A DNA stretch of 64,000 nt from PALSA-270 sp963770915. GTDB lineage: Bacteria; Acidobacteriota; Terriglobia; Terriglobales; Acidobacteriaceae. Each line of letters begins with the position of its first letter. Position 1 is the stretch's first letter. This document shows positions 10,295-18,715 of this stretch, one piece after another. The stretch covers positions 1,240,001-1,304,000 of the forward strand of contig CAVYRG010000001.1 of NCBI GenBank assembly GCA_963770915.1, read 5' to 3'. Under the pieces are notes generated by a model. It was given only the letters and a program-made list of their open reading frames with translations, was not told the origin of the DNA and did not search any database. Position numbers and translations under genes: made by a program.

Positions 10295-10320
10295 TTGTTT
10301 GACCCGCATCCCTCTACCCA

Positions 10321-10358
10321 TTGTCATTCCGAGGAGCAAAGCGACGAGGAATCTGCAG
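10321..10358. repeat. Short copy of the TTGTCATTCCGA intergenic repeat
   Basis: It begins TTGTCATTCCGAGGAGC and includes CGAGGAATCTGCAG, the left part of the element seen at 29450, 32450 and 40420. Only one arm is present here. Confidence 0.6.
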
Positions 10359-10388
10359 TTTGTATAAGCGCGGAAGCTACTCGAACAT

Positions 10389-10997
10389 CTACGTTCTGAC
10401 GAATTTCAGCGACGCCGAATTCATGCAATAACGCAGACCCGTCGGCTCCGGACCGTCGTCGAAGACATGGCCTAGATGCGCGTCGCACTCAGCGCAGGAA
10501 ACCGCGGTTCTCACCATTTCATAACTCGTGTCACGGATGGTCTGGACGTTCTGCGGCGCAATCGGCTCCCAGAAACTGGGCCAGCCGGTCCCCGAGTCAA
10601 ACTTGGTCTGCGAACTGAACAACGCATTGCCGCAACAAATGCAGCGGTAGAGCCCTTTGTCGTGCAGGTTCCAATACGCACCCGAAAAGGCCATCTCGGT
10701 GTCGGCATGGCGAGTGATAACGAATGCATTTGCTGAGAACTGCTTGCGCCACTCAGCATCGCTCTTAACGACCTTGGGCACGGTGACCAAACCGAGACGC
10801 TTGCCGTCGTCGGAGAACTCGACGATCTCAACCTTATCTGGTTTTTCGGGCGAGCCCGCAGCGGCGACTTCGAGCAGGTGCGGTTTGCGCAGCGACCATA
10901 GCGCCAGGCCCGCAAGCGCCGTCGCCGAGCTCGCGAGAAAAGCCCGGCGTCTGATTCTGCGGGAAGAGAGTTCGCGATCAAGATCCGAATCGAACAT
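10389..10997 (-). CDS. msrB: Peptide-methionine (R)-S-oxide reductase, Tat-exported
   Basis: I prefer the ATG at 10997 (AGGA upstream), giving 202 residues. The N-terminus has a Tat motif (SSRRIRRRAFL) followed by a hydrophobic stretch, so the enzyme should be exported folded. The MsrB domain has both zinc-binding CxxC pairs (CICC and CAEC), the GTGWPSF motif and the catalytic cysteine in LRYCMNSAS near the C-terminus. It reduces methionine-R-sulfoxide in proteins. It starts 8 bases after the stop of msrA, so the two form an operon covering both sulfoxide stereoisomers in the envelope. An alternative start at 11033 would overlap msrA. Confidence 0.93.
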   Translation of the reverse strand: MFDSDLDRELSSRRIRRRAFLASSATALAGLALWSLRKPHLLEVAAAGSPEKPDKVEIVEFSDDGKRLGLVTVPKVVKSDAEWRKQFSANAFVITRHADTEMAFSGAYWNLHDKGLYRCICCGNALFSSQTKFDSGTGWPSFWEPIAPQNVQTIRDTSYEMVRTAVSCAECDAHLGHVFDDGPEPTGLRYCMNSASLKFVRT

Positions 10998-11005
10998 ATC
11001 CGTTC

Positions 11006-11662
11006 CTATTTGTTCACGTAGATTGCCGGCCATTCCTGGCGCAGATGCGCGACTTTTGGCGCGTCGTTATAAACGATATAGGGATCATCCGGGTGCAGGG
11101 CCGCAAAATTCTGATGATAAGCCTCTGCCGGATAGAAGGCTTTCAGCGGAACGACCTGCGTCACAATCGGGCGGGAGAAAACCTTGGCCCGGTCCAGCTG
11201 CGTGATGTAGGCCTCCGCGATGTGCTTCTGCTCGTCGGAGGCATACCAGACGACGGAGCGGTATTGACTGCCGGTATCCGGACCTTGGCGGTTCAGTTCC
11301 GTGGGGTCATGCGCCACCGAGAAGAAGACCTTCAGAAGTTCGCCATAGGTAATTTGCGCCGGATCAAAGACGATCTCCACGGATTCGGCGTGGCCGGTCT
11401 CGCCCGTGCTTACGATCTCATATTCCGCGGTGGCTTTTGAACCTCCAGAATAGCCGGAAGTGGCGCTGATTACGCCCTTCACATGTTGAAACACGGCCTG
11501 AATGCCCCAGAAGCACCCACCGGAAACAACAGCCGTCTGTTCGCCGTGCTTGGCGGCGAGGACCCCATCGACCGCGGAACTTGGAAATGCAGCGCTGCCG
11601 GCCACGCAGGCAGTTGTGCCGCCCACGATCAGCAACAGAGCAAGAAATCGTAAGAATGACAT
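11006..11662 (-). CDS. msrA: Peptide-methionine (S)-S-oxide reductase, exported
   Basis: The ATG at 11662 has GGAGG six bases upstream and gives 218 residues beginning with a hydrophobic signal segment (MSFLRFLALLLIVGG); the TTAC that follows is a poor lipobox, so a soluble periplasmic form is as likely as a lipoprotein. The catalytic motif GGCFWG places the nucleophile at Cys50. The family segments GYSGG, GHAESVEIVFDP and YRSVVWY are all present. It reduces methionine-S-sulfoxide and is the first gene of an msrA-msrB operon. Confidence 0.94.
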   Translation of the reverse strand: MSFLRFLALLLIVGGTTACVAGSAAFPSSAVDGVLAAKHGEQTAVVSGGCFWGIQAVFQHVKGVISATSGYSGGSKATAEYEIVSTGETGHAESVEIVFDPAQITYGELLKVFFSVAHDPTELNRQGPDTGSQYRSVVWYASDEQKHIAEAYITQLDRAKVFSRPIVTQVVPLKAFYPAEAYHQNFAALHPDDPYIVYNDAPKVAHLRQEWPAIYVNK

Positions 11663-11902
11663 GCCACCCTCCACAGGAAACCAACTCTCACACCAATTGG
11701 AGTTGCGAGGAAGAGAAAAGTTTCGCCGCATGATTGTGGGATAATTCCTAAGCCCTGCGTCTTCCTAGCCATAGGGGAAATTGTGACCTGCCGCCAAGCC
11801 ATCCTTCTAGCTGCCGCCGGCAACGTTGCCGTGGTGGGCGCCTCGTGGGCCGGAAAACGTGTCGCAAGTTTAGAAGAAGTCCAAATTTTTAGCGAGGTGA
11901 TC

Positions 11903-12697
11903 ATGAAACGAACGATTCTGGCGGTTGCACTGCTATTGCTGGGAACTTCCAGCGTGTCTTTGGGGCAGGATTGGGCGCGAGCAAATCTGGAAAAGTCGCC
12001 GCGCCATCGCGAATGGGTCACGGTGAAGCACGACGGACGGTCGGTCGAAACCTTCGTGGTGTATCCCGAGGTGAAAACCAAGGCGCCTGTAGTGTTGATC
12101 ATTCACGAAATATTCGGCCTCACGGACTGGGCGGAGGAAGTGGCGGACGAAGTTGCAGCGGCAGGATATATCGCCGTCGCTCCGGACCTGCTCTCCGGAA
12201 TGGCGCCCAACGGAGGACGCACCTCGGATTTTGCCGAGGGCAAGGCCATTGAAGCAATCAGTCACTTGAACCCGGATCAGATCACTGCTGATTTGAACGC
12301 GGTGGCCGATTACGCGCTGAAGATCCCCGCGGCGAATGGAAAACTCTTCGTTGCCGGATTCTGCTGGGGAGGCGGGCAGAGCTTTCGTTTTGCCACCAAT
12401 CGCAGCGACCTGGCCGCGGCGTTCGTTTTCTATGGGCCACCGCCGGATAAAGATGCCATGGCGCGCATCAAAGCCCCAGTCTACGGCTTCTATGGCGGCA
12501 ACGATTCGCGCATCGGTGCAACCCTGCCGGATGCGATCGCCAACATGAAGGCGGCTGGCAAGATTTTTGAGCCGGTCACCTACGACGGCGCGGGCCACGG
12601 CTTCATGCGCGCGGGAGAAGCCCCGGATGCGAACGATGCCAATCGCAAGGCGCGCAACGATGCCTGGGAACGATGGAAGAGCCTGCTTGAGAAATAG
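11903..12697 (+). CDS. Dienelactone hydrolase family protein, exported
   Basis: A GAGGTG three bases before the ATG at 11903 supports this start, and the product (264 residues) then begins with a signal peptide (cleavage near SLGQ). The alpha/beta-hydrolase core has IHEIFGL, the nucleophile cysteine in GFCWGG, an acid in GGNDSRI and the histidine in GAGHGFM. This Cys-Asp-His triad is typical of dienelactone hydrolases, which open lactone rings such as dienelactone from aromatic breakdown. No catabolic genes surround it, so the real substrate is unknown. Its stop codon abuts the stop of the convergent small gene at 12698. Confidence 0.88.
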   Translation: MKRTILAVALLLLGTSSVSLGQDWARANLEKSPRHREWVTVKHDGRSVETFVVYPEVKTKAPVVLIIHEIFGLTDWAEEVADEVAAAGYIAVAPDLLSGMAPNGGRTSDFAEGKAIEAISHLNPDQITADLNAVADYALKIPAANGKLFVAGFCWGGGQSFRFATNRSDLAAAFVFYGPPPDKDAMARIKAPVYGFYGGNDSRIGATLPDAIANMKAAGKIFEPVTYDGAGHGFMRAGEAPDANDANRKARNDAWERWKSLLEK

Positions 12698-12949
12698 TCA
12701 GGCAGGCGCGCTTTTCTGATATCCGTCGCAGGCGAGAACCGGCAACCGCGGATATTTCGGAAAGCGCTTGTCGCTGAGCGAAAGCCGGCAGAGCAAGAAC
12801 AGCGATCCGCGGTCCGACTCAATGTGACGAGCATGAGCGCAGTCGCCGCACAGGCCGTTACTGGTCCGATTCTCGGGGAGTGTATCCACGCTGAAAGAAT
12901 ACTGCGTTGGGGATCGCGCCGGATCGCCGGACGGGGCCTTTCCGCACAA
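12698..12949 (-). CDS. Small cysteine-containing protein, unknown function
   Basis: The 83-residue frame ends in a compact domain with CGDCAHARHIESDRGS, LFLLCRLS and LPVLACDGYQ. Two close cysteines and two later ones could bind a metal. I recall short bacterial proteins with the same layout (CxxC, a conserved SDRGS and a final C-x-GY), so I believe this is a real gene. The first 35 residues look unstructured and the start is uncertain; a GTG within the frame is an alternative. It is convergent with the dienelactone hydrolase gene with no gap. Confidence 0.55.
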   Translation of the reverse strand: MCGKAPSGDPARSPTQYSFSVDTLPENRTSNGLCGDCAHARHIESDRGSLFLLCRLSLSDKRFPKYPRLPVLACDGYQKSAPA

Positions 12950-13053
12950 TTGGTTAACAGAGTATGCCGCCCAGAAACGGCTGTGTCCCCGGTCACGGAA
13001 TCCGTACCCCGCAAGCGTTAGTGTCTGCCTGAAGTTCCGAAGGAGGGCAGCTC

Positions 13054-13473
13054 ATGTTGCCAAACGCGTTCATTGGGAAGGCCAGAAAACCTACAGAGGC
13101 CGAGTTGGCGCTGGAACTGGGTCCGAGCAAGGAACTCTGGGACCGGGTGATTACTGAGTTGGCGGAAGAAAATGGTGTGAACGAGCAAGAATGGTCGTCC
13201 TACTCGCCCAAGGCTGGTTGGTCACTACGCTTGAAACGAAAAAAGCGAACCATCGTGTGGCTGGGACCGCGCCATGGCTGTTTTCTGGCAGCCTTCATCC
13301 TCGGCGACAAGGCAGTGAAAGCAGCCCGCGAAAGCGAGATTGATCGGCGAATGAAGAAGATTCTCGCCGATGCACCGCGCTACGCCGAGGGGACGGGAAT
13401 TCGGTTGGAGATAAAGAAACAAAAAGATCTTTCCATCATCAAGCACTTGGCCGCAATCAAGATCGACAACTGA
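13054..13473 (+). CDS. DUF3788-like protein
   Basis: The 139-residue product matches my memory of the DUF3788 family: a helical N-terminus (LWDRVITELAEENGV), then WSSYSPKAGWSLRLKRKKRTIVWL and a C-terminal GCFLAAFILGDKAVKAA segment. No catalytic motif or membrane segment is visible. A GAAGGAGG lies about 8 bases upstream of the ATG. Function is unknown; a cytosolic small-ligand-binding role is only a guess. Confidence 0.7.
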   Translation: MLPNAFIGKARKPTEAELALELGPSKELWDRVITELAEENGVNEQEWSSYSPKAGWSLRLKRKKRTIVWLGPRHGCFLAAFILGDKAVKAARESEIDRRMKKILADAPRYAEGTGIRLEIKKQKDLSIIKHLAAIKIDN

Positions 13474-13539
13474 GAAAGCGCGAGCAAAGTGGGAAACCGC
13501 AGGGTGGGCGAGGGTGCCCGCCCCACACGGCCAATTGTT

Positions 13540-14862
13540 TCAGTTCGCCCACTTGCTCGACGCCCGCTCCAGCATGCGGATGTACTCGATGACCGCTTCG
13601 CTCCAGCCATCGATGTGCGTCCACTTGCCGTAGCCCACTCCGTTCTTGTAAGACGCCACGTTGATCACGTAGCCCTTGCCCTTCGGCCCGGGCACGCTGT
13701 CGTGCGCCTGTTCGTCAGTAATGACGATCAGGCGGTCGTAGCGCTCGTTCTTATTCAACTGCTCAATCGCCTTCCCGAGCTGTGTGCTGTTATGGCGCTG
13801 CGACGCGTCAATGGCGTCGCGCAAGGCGAAGCCACGGCGCGCCGGGACCTCGACTAGATCGTCGGAAAAGCTGAAGACTGCGACCTTCTCGCCGATCTCC
13901 CGCAGAAGCACCGCCAAGCCATAGGCCGCGTCGGTGCGCTGCATCTCCGAGCGGCGAGACAGCGGCGCCGTCATCGAGCCAGAGACATCCACCAGGACAA
14001 TCGTCTTGCCCGGCAGTTTCTCCGCGCCCTCCACGCACTTCAGCATGGCCTGCTCCAGCACATCCTCCCACTGCGGAGCATAGCGCGCAGCAGCGAGAAA
14101 ACGGAACGGAAGCACTCGCGCCGCGCGCATGGAGCGAAGCGCCGCGAGCACCATAATCTCCTCCACGCCTGCTTCCTTCATGTTGCGCAGGTTGCGGAGC
14201 AGGGCCAATGCGCCAAGCTTGTTCTCGGCCAGCAAACGCTGCCATGCCTCGCGCTTGTCGGAGCCTGAGCTGAGAGCAACCTCCCAGGTATCGGGCGCGT
14301 CGAGACGTCCCCAGATAAGCTTCTTCCACACCATGGCCTGCGCGTTGTCGCGCGGCTTGGCGTGGCTGAGGAACAGGACATCACGCAGCTTGATCGGCCC
14401 GCCACGATCGTACTTGGCGAGCTGATACTCGTCGAACTTAGGGAAAGCCGCGGCCAGCCCTTTCTTCACCTGCCCGGAGAGCGGCACGCGCCCGTCCTTC
14501 CAGTAAATGGCGACGAACTCGCCGAGTTCGTCGGCACGCTGGATGACGCGGGCCAGCGTCTCAGAGACCAGCGCGCGATGCATCTTGTGTCGCGCCATCT
14601 CGCGCACGAGAAGCAGCGGCGCGTGACGCAGCTTCATCCGCTCGCGGGCTTCGATGGCGAGCGCCGCAACTTTCTCGGCCGCGACCTTCGGCACCAATTC
14701 CGCGATGCGGCCGGCGATCTCGACTCCGTCCTCGTAGAACTGCGACTCCCAGAGCAGGCAGGCGAGAACGGAACGGCGGAGCTGAAGCTCCGGCGAGATG
14801 TGGCGCGCGGGCGCGTCTTCGTGCGTGCGGGCGGCGAGATTGAGCAAGTTGAGTCGGGCCAT
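13540..14862 (-). CDS. rsr: Ro60 ortholog Rsr (TROVE plus von Willebrand A domains)
   Basis: The 440-residue product has an N-terminal helical-repeat TROVE region (about 20-280), which forms the RNA-binding ring in Ro60. A C-terminal vWA domain follows, whose metal-binding MIDAS starts DVSGSM at residue 292; the later Thr and Asp residues (NSTQLGKA, IVITDEQAHD) also fit. Ro60 proteins bind Y RNAs on the outer ring surface and misfolded RNA ends in the central hole; in Deinococcus the complex directs PNPase to structured RNA. An AGG-rich site (GGAGGCAAAC) precedes the ATG. Upstream on the same strand lie three tRNA-mimic RNA candidates, which fits an Rsr/Y-RNA locus. No rtcBA genes are nearby. 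Confidence 0.9.
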   Translation of the reverse strand: MARLNLLNLAARTHEDAPARHISPELQLRRSVLACLLWESQFYEDGVEIAGRIAELVPKVAAEKVAALAIEARERMKLRHAPLLLVREMARHKMHRALVSETLARVIQRADELGEFVAIYWKDGRVPLSGQVKKGLAAAFPKFDEYQLAKYDRGGPIKLRDVLFLSHAKPRDNAQAMVWKKLIWGRLDAPDTWEVALSSGSDKREAWQRLLAENKLGALALLRNLRNMKEAGVEEIMVLAALRSMRAARVLPFRFLAAARYAPQWEDVLEQAMLKCVEGAEKLPGKTIVLVDVSGSMTAPLSRRSEMQRTDAAYGLAVLLREIGEKVAVFSFSDDLVEVPARRGFALRDAIDASQRHNSTQLGKAIEQLNKNERYDRLIVITDEQAHDSVPGPKGKGYVINVASYKNGVGYGKWTHIDGWSEAVIEYIRMLERASSKWAN

Positions 14863-14902
14863 GTTTGCCTCCTTATTAAATCAGTCGTCGGGTCGTTAGC
14901 TT

Positions 14903-14984
14903 TTGTCATTCTGAACGCGACGACGAATCCGATTGCGAGGAACTCCCTCGCGTGCCAACAGCCCGGCTGCACCCAGAATGACAA
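14903..14984. repeat. Inverted-repeat element between rsr and the nearest Y RNA candidate
   Basis: It is bounded by TTGTCATTCTG on the left and CAGAATGACAA on the right, an exact inverted pair, with a GC-rich middle containing GCGAGGAACTCCCTCGCG. It is a diverged member of the same intergenic family as 29450-29544. Confidence 0.65.
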
Positions 14985-14994
14985 TTCAAAACCT

Positions 14995-15120
14995 CGCTGA
15001 AGAATCAGGCGACGATGCTACAAGGTTCCGACGTGCTCATCACTGCTCTACACGGCGCGAAGCCGCGGCAGGATTCTAACCTGCGACCTTGGGACTAAAA
15101 GTAACCCTCGTCTTCACCAC
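14995..15120 (-). ncRNA. YrlA-like Y RNA candidate A (degenerate tRNA mimic)
   Basis: Read on the minus strand it shows a T-arm with 5-bp stem GCAGG/CCTGC (15068-15084) and a loop TTAGAAT. Next comes a closed acceptor-like stem CGCGGC/GCCGTG around TTCGC (15051-15067), then positions 8-9 (TA) and a D-arm GAGC/GCAC with one A-A mismatch (15033-15048). The strands on either side pair as CAAGGT/ACCTTG (15086-15091 with 15021-15026), corresponding to an anticodon stem. Thus the T-arm precedes the D-arm and the acceptor is closed by a loop, as in YrlA RNAs. The D-loop and T-loop both depart from the G19-C56 rule. A 5' signature shared with candidates B and C lies at 15095-15120. Confidence 0.6.
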
Positions 15121-15240
15121 CCGCGAATGTCTGCGCGTGTGTCACGGGATTCCCGTATTGGCACTCACAATCGCGGAATGACAATTTCCTGTTCGCATGC
15201 GGACTCTCACTTGCTATGCTGCTTAGGTCTTCACCCTGAT

Positions 15241-15267
15241 CTTGAGGTTGCAATTTGCAACCTCAAG
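15241..15267. promoter_or_regulatory. 27-bp palindrome upstream of the ORF6N gene, probable operator
   Basis: Two exact 13-base arms (CTTGAGGTTGCAA and TTGCAACCTCAAG) flank a single T. It ends 10 bases before the ATG at 15278. A near copy, 25 of 27 bases identical, lies inside the same gene at 15478-15504. Confidence 0.7.
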
Positions 15268-15277
15268 TTGAAGCCTT

Positions 15278-15868
15278 ATGAATAAGAGCGCGCTCGTGCT
15301 TGCCAAAAGAGTGGTCGCGAAGATTTTCATTCTTCGCGGCTGCAAAGTCATATTGGACGCCGATCTGGCGGAACTGTACGGGGTTCCAGCCAAGCGTCTA
15401 AATCAGCAAGTGCGCCGCAATGCTCGCCGCTTCCCATCGGACTTCGTCTTCCGTCTGTCGCGCACCGAATACCAGAACTTGAGGTCACAATTTGCAACCT
15501 CAAGTTCAGTCCATGGCGGGCGCCGCTATTTGCCGTACGCTTTTACCGAGCATGGCGCGATCATGGCGGCGACGGTGTTGAATTCCAAACGCGCCGTCGA
15601 AATGAGTATCTTTGTGGTCCGCGCTTTCGTGCGCATGCGCGAAGCCTTAGCCATGAATCAACAGATTGTCGCCAAGCTGGGCGAGTTGGAACGCCGCCTG
15701 GAAAGCTACGACACCGAGATCCAGGATTTGGTCGACACGCTTCGCGAGCTCATGCTGCCTCCTGCTTCTAACCGCCGACGGATCGGATTTGAAATCCCTT
15801 CCAACTCCCTCAGGGGCCCCAGCAAGGTTTCTAAGGTTCACACCATGCCGCTGCGCAGCTTGAAGTGA
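15278..15868 (+). CDS. ORF6N domain protein, putative DNA-binding regulator
   Basis: The 196-residue product has the ORF6N domain typical of phage-related regulators: ILRGCKVILDADLAELYGV, then RLNQQVRRNARRFPSDFVFRL, NLRSQFATSS, GGRRYLPYAFTEHGAIM and VLNSKRAVEMSIFVVRAF. A C-terminal helical stretch (about 125-165) could be a coiled coil for dimerisation. The family often occurs on mobile elements and is thought to bind DNA, though targets are poorly known. A 27-bp palindrome sits just upstream, and the codons for NLRSQFATSS carry almost the same palindrome, which suggests autoregulation. The gene separates rsr and RNA A from RNAs B and C and runs opposite to them. Confidence 0.85.
   Translation: MNKSALVLAKRVVAKIFILRGCKVILDADLAELYGVPAKRLNQQVRRNARRFPSDFVFRLSRTEYQNLRSQFATSSSVHGGRRYLPYAFTEHGAIMAATVLNSKRAVEMSIFVVRAFVRMREALAMNQQIVAKLGELERRLESYDTEIQDLVDTLRELMLPPASNRRRIGFEIPSNSLRGPSKVSKVHTMPLRSLK
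15478..15504. repeat. Intragenic copy of the ORF6N upstream palindrome
   Basis: The right arm (TTGCAACCTCAAG) is identical to that of 15241-15267; the left arm differs at two adjacent bases (CTTGAGGTCACAA). It encodes the conserved LRSQFATS part of the ORF6N domain. Confidence 0.75.
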
Positions 15869-15977
15869 GCGTGAACTTCGCGAAAGCTCGGAGCGCTGTC
15901 TTGACTCCTGTTCCGGCCCACGCATCGTCTGGGCCCTCACTTTATCCGGCTTGCACCTACGAACTTCACATCAAGAT

Positions 15978-16307
15978 TTAACCCTCCTCCTCACCGGCGG
16001 AATCGTCTTCTTCGTGTTCCGCACATGTGAACCCTGCCCCCTCAGTGAAGCCTACAGTTTTCCGCTTGGGCTGGACGGGAATAATCAGCGCGATCTTTTC
16101 CATCTGCGCACGCGTGGGCAAAGTCCGGTTGAAGTAATCCGTGCAATCACGCACTTTGAACGATACTCGCCGTATGGGACCAAAGCAGCAGAAGGTGGCT
16201 TCCTCGCTTTCGCGATAGCCCTTCTGCGTGTGCGCCCAGTAGCAGGTGCGGCACAACGATTGTCCGTCGGCTGGTTTGGTGACTACGATCAATTGTTGGT
16301 CGTCCAT
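15978..16307 (-). CDS. Small cysteine-containing protein in the Rsr/Y RNA locus
   Basis: The 109-residue product has CRTCYWAHTQKGYRESEEATFCCFGPIRRVSF, then RDCTDYFNRTLPTRAQMEKIAL and a diverging acidic C-terminal tail. Spaced cysteines (CxxC, CC, C) suggest a small metal-binding domain. I recall conserved bacterial proteins with the same CRTCxWAH and LPTRxEMEKIA pattern, but no known role. It lies between Y RNA candidate B and the ORF6N gene, on the strand of rsr and the RNAs. No strong ribosome binding site precedes the ATG. Confidence 0.6.
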   Translation of the reverse strand: MDDQQLIVVTKPADGQSLCRTCYWAHTQKGYRESEEATFCCFGPIRRVSFKVRDCTDYFNRTLPTRAQMEKIALIIPVQPKRKTVGFTEGAGFTCAEHEEDDSAGEEEG

Positions 16308-16369
16308 ACAATCAGCTTTCTAACCCGGCACTGAGCCGGAGTTGGGGCGGCTGCGAGCAAAGTGCCTAC

Positions 16370-16520
16370 GCCACACCGTGAAGTCGAGGCCGGGGAACAA
16401 GCGACAACGGAACATTAAGGCGTCCTACCATTTAGACCACGCGGGCGTAACCCCGCGGCAGGATTCGAACCTGCATCTCCCGCTCCGCAGGCGAAGTATC
16501 CGCAGTCTTCACCACCGGCC
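16370..16520 (-). ncRNA. YrlA-like Y RNA candidate B (best tRNA mimic)
   Basis: On the minus strand the order is T-arm, closed acceptor, D-arm. The T-arm has stem GCAGG/CCTGC and the canonical loop TTCGAAT (16458-16474). The acceptor-like stem pairs CGCGGG with CCCGCG (16452-16457 with 16440-16445) and is capped by GTTACG, so there is no free 3' end. TG then stands for positions 8-9, and the D-arm GTCT/GGAC encloses AAATGGTA with A14, G18, G19 and A21 in place (16422-16437). Below it, GGG pairs with CCT and CGGAGC with GTTCCG, separated by a TAAT bulge, like the kinked anticodon stem of YrlA. Outer strands pair GTGAAG/CTTCAC (16507-16512 with 16378-16383). This arrangement fits published YrlA RNAs, which bind Ro60/Rsr. 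Confidence 0.75.
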
Positions 16521-16523
16521 GAA

Positions 16524-16529
16524 ATTCTA
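16524..16529 (-). promoter_or_regulatory. Possible -10 box for Y RNA candidate B
   Basis: On the minus strand the sequence is TAGAAT, one base from consensus, placed so that transcription would begin around 16517, at the start of the shared Y RNA 5' region. No convincing -35 is visible. Confidence 0.4.
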
Positions 16530-16589
16530 GCTCATCAAAGTTGAGACGTCGCGAACAACACCCTGCGGGCGCCGGAGCGCTCGGTCCCA

Positions 16590-16712
16590 CAAACGATGGT
16601 CAGGGAACAGGCGGCCACGGCAGGGCTTGCGCCCGTGAGGGTTCGAACCTCCCAGCCCGAGGGCTGTTTCGCCAAAGAAGTATCCGTGTCCAATCACCAC
16701 TGACCGTTGGGT
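16590..16712 (-). ncRNA. YrlA-like Y RNA candidate C (partial tRNA mimic)
   Basis: On the minus strand it has a T-arm with loop TTCGAAC and four paired bases (16636-16652), followed by a closed stem GGGC/GCCC capped by a GCAA tetraloop (16623-16634). A second hairpin CAGCCC/GGGCTG precedes the T-arm (16653-16666). The 5' part carries the signature shared with candidates A and B: GTGGTGA, then 8 bases, then GGATACTTC (16677-16700). Outer strands can pair GTCAG with CTGAC and AACG with CGTT. I cannot find a convincing D-arm, so this may be a diverged or decayed copy. Confidence 0.5.
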
Positions 16713-17162
16713 GATCCTTCGCAAGCAACGCTCAGGATTTCGCCAGCAGGTTCCCAGCCTCACTCTCGCTCGGTCGCACGCCTGCTAAACGGCTCAAGCT
16801 GAGGGAATAACCGGCAGCGGTCTTTGCGTTGTCGAGGCGATGAAACCGCGGCCTGCGCCACTCAGCGCTTTAGTTTTGTTAGCTTTGCGTTAAAGAGCGT
16901 CGAAGATTAACTGACGCGATCAGACGACGCCCAAAAGCAACCCGTGCCGAGTATCGGCCGCAGTTGCCCGCTTAGCGATTTGTTGGTGTGTCCAGCCAAT
17001 TGGGCGTCCTTTCGTAGAATATATCTCAAGATGCCATGCCCTCGTGATTTTCGCAAGAGAAAAAATGATTTTTTCACTCGCGCAGCGGTTTTCAACACGA
17101 AACTGTTTCATCTTCACGCACTCTGGCTCTTCGCTGTGAGCTAAGTTATTCGATCGTAATGG
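16713..17162. other. Intergenic region between Y RNA candidate C and yifB
   Basis: In these 450 bases I see no coding frame with a recognisable product. An AGCAGG/CCTGCT pair (minus strand, about 16745-16785) could form a hairpin upstream of candidate C. Promoters for the RNAs may lie here but none matches consensus well. Confidence 0.4.

Positions 17163-18715
<1,553 letters not shown>

Noticed and set aside
16440..16520. A normal tRNA gene at the TTCGAAT T-arm
   Set aside because: The 5' acceptor half and D-arm lie after the T-arm, the acceptor is closed by a loop, and no anticodon arm can be folded, so it is not a canonical tRNA.
16342..16530. A 62-codon plus-strand ORF across Y RNA candidate B
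   Set aside because: It is antisense to the tRNA-like RNA and its residues (for example RQDSNLHLPLRRR) are the translation of the reverse of a T-arm region, a common false ORF.
16745..16785. A fourth Y RNA copy upstream of candidate C
   Set aside because: Only an AGCAGG/CCTGCT hairpin is present; there is no T-loop, D-arm or shared 5' signature.
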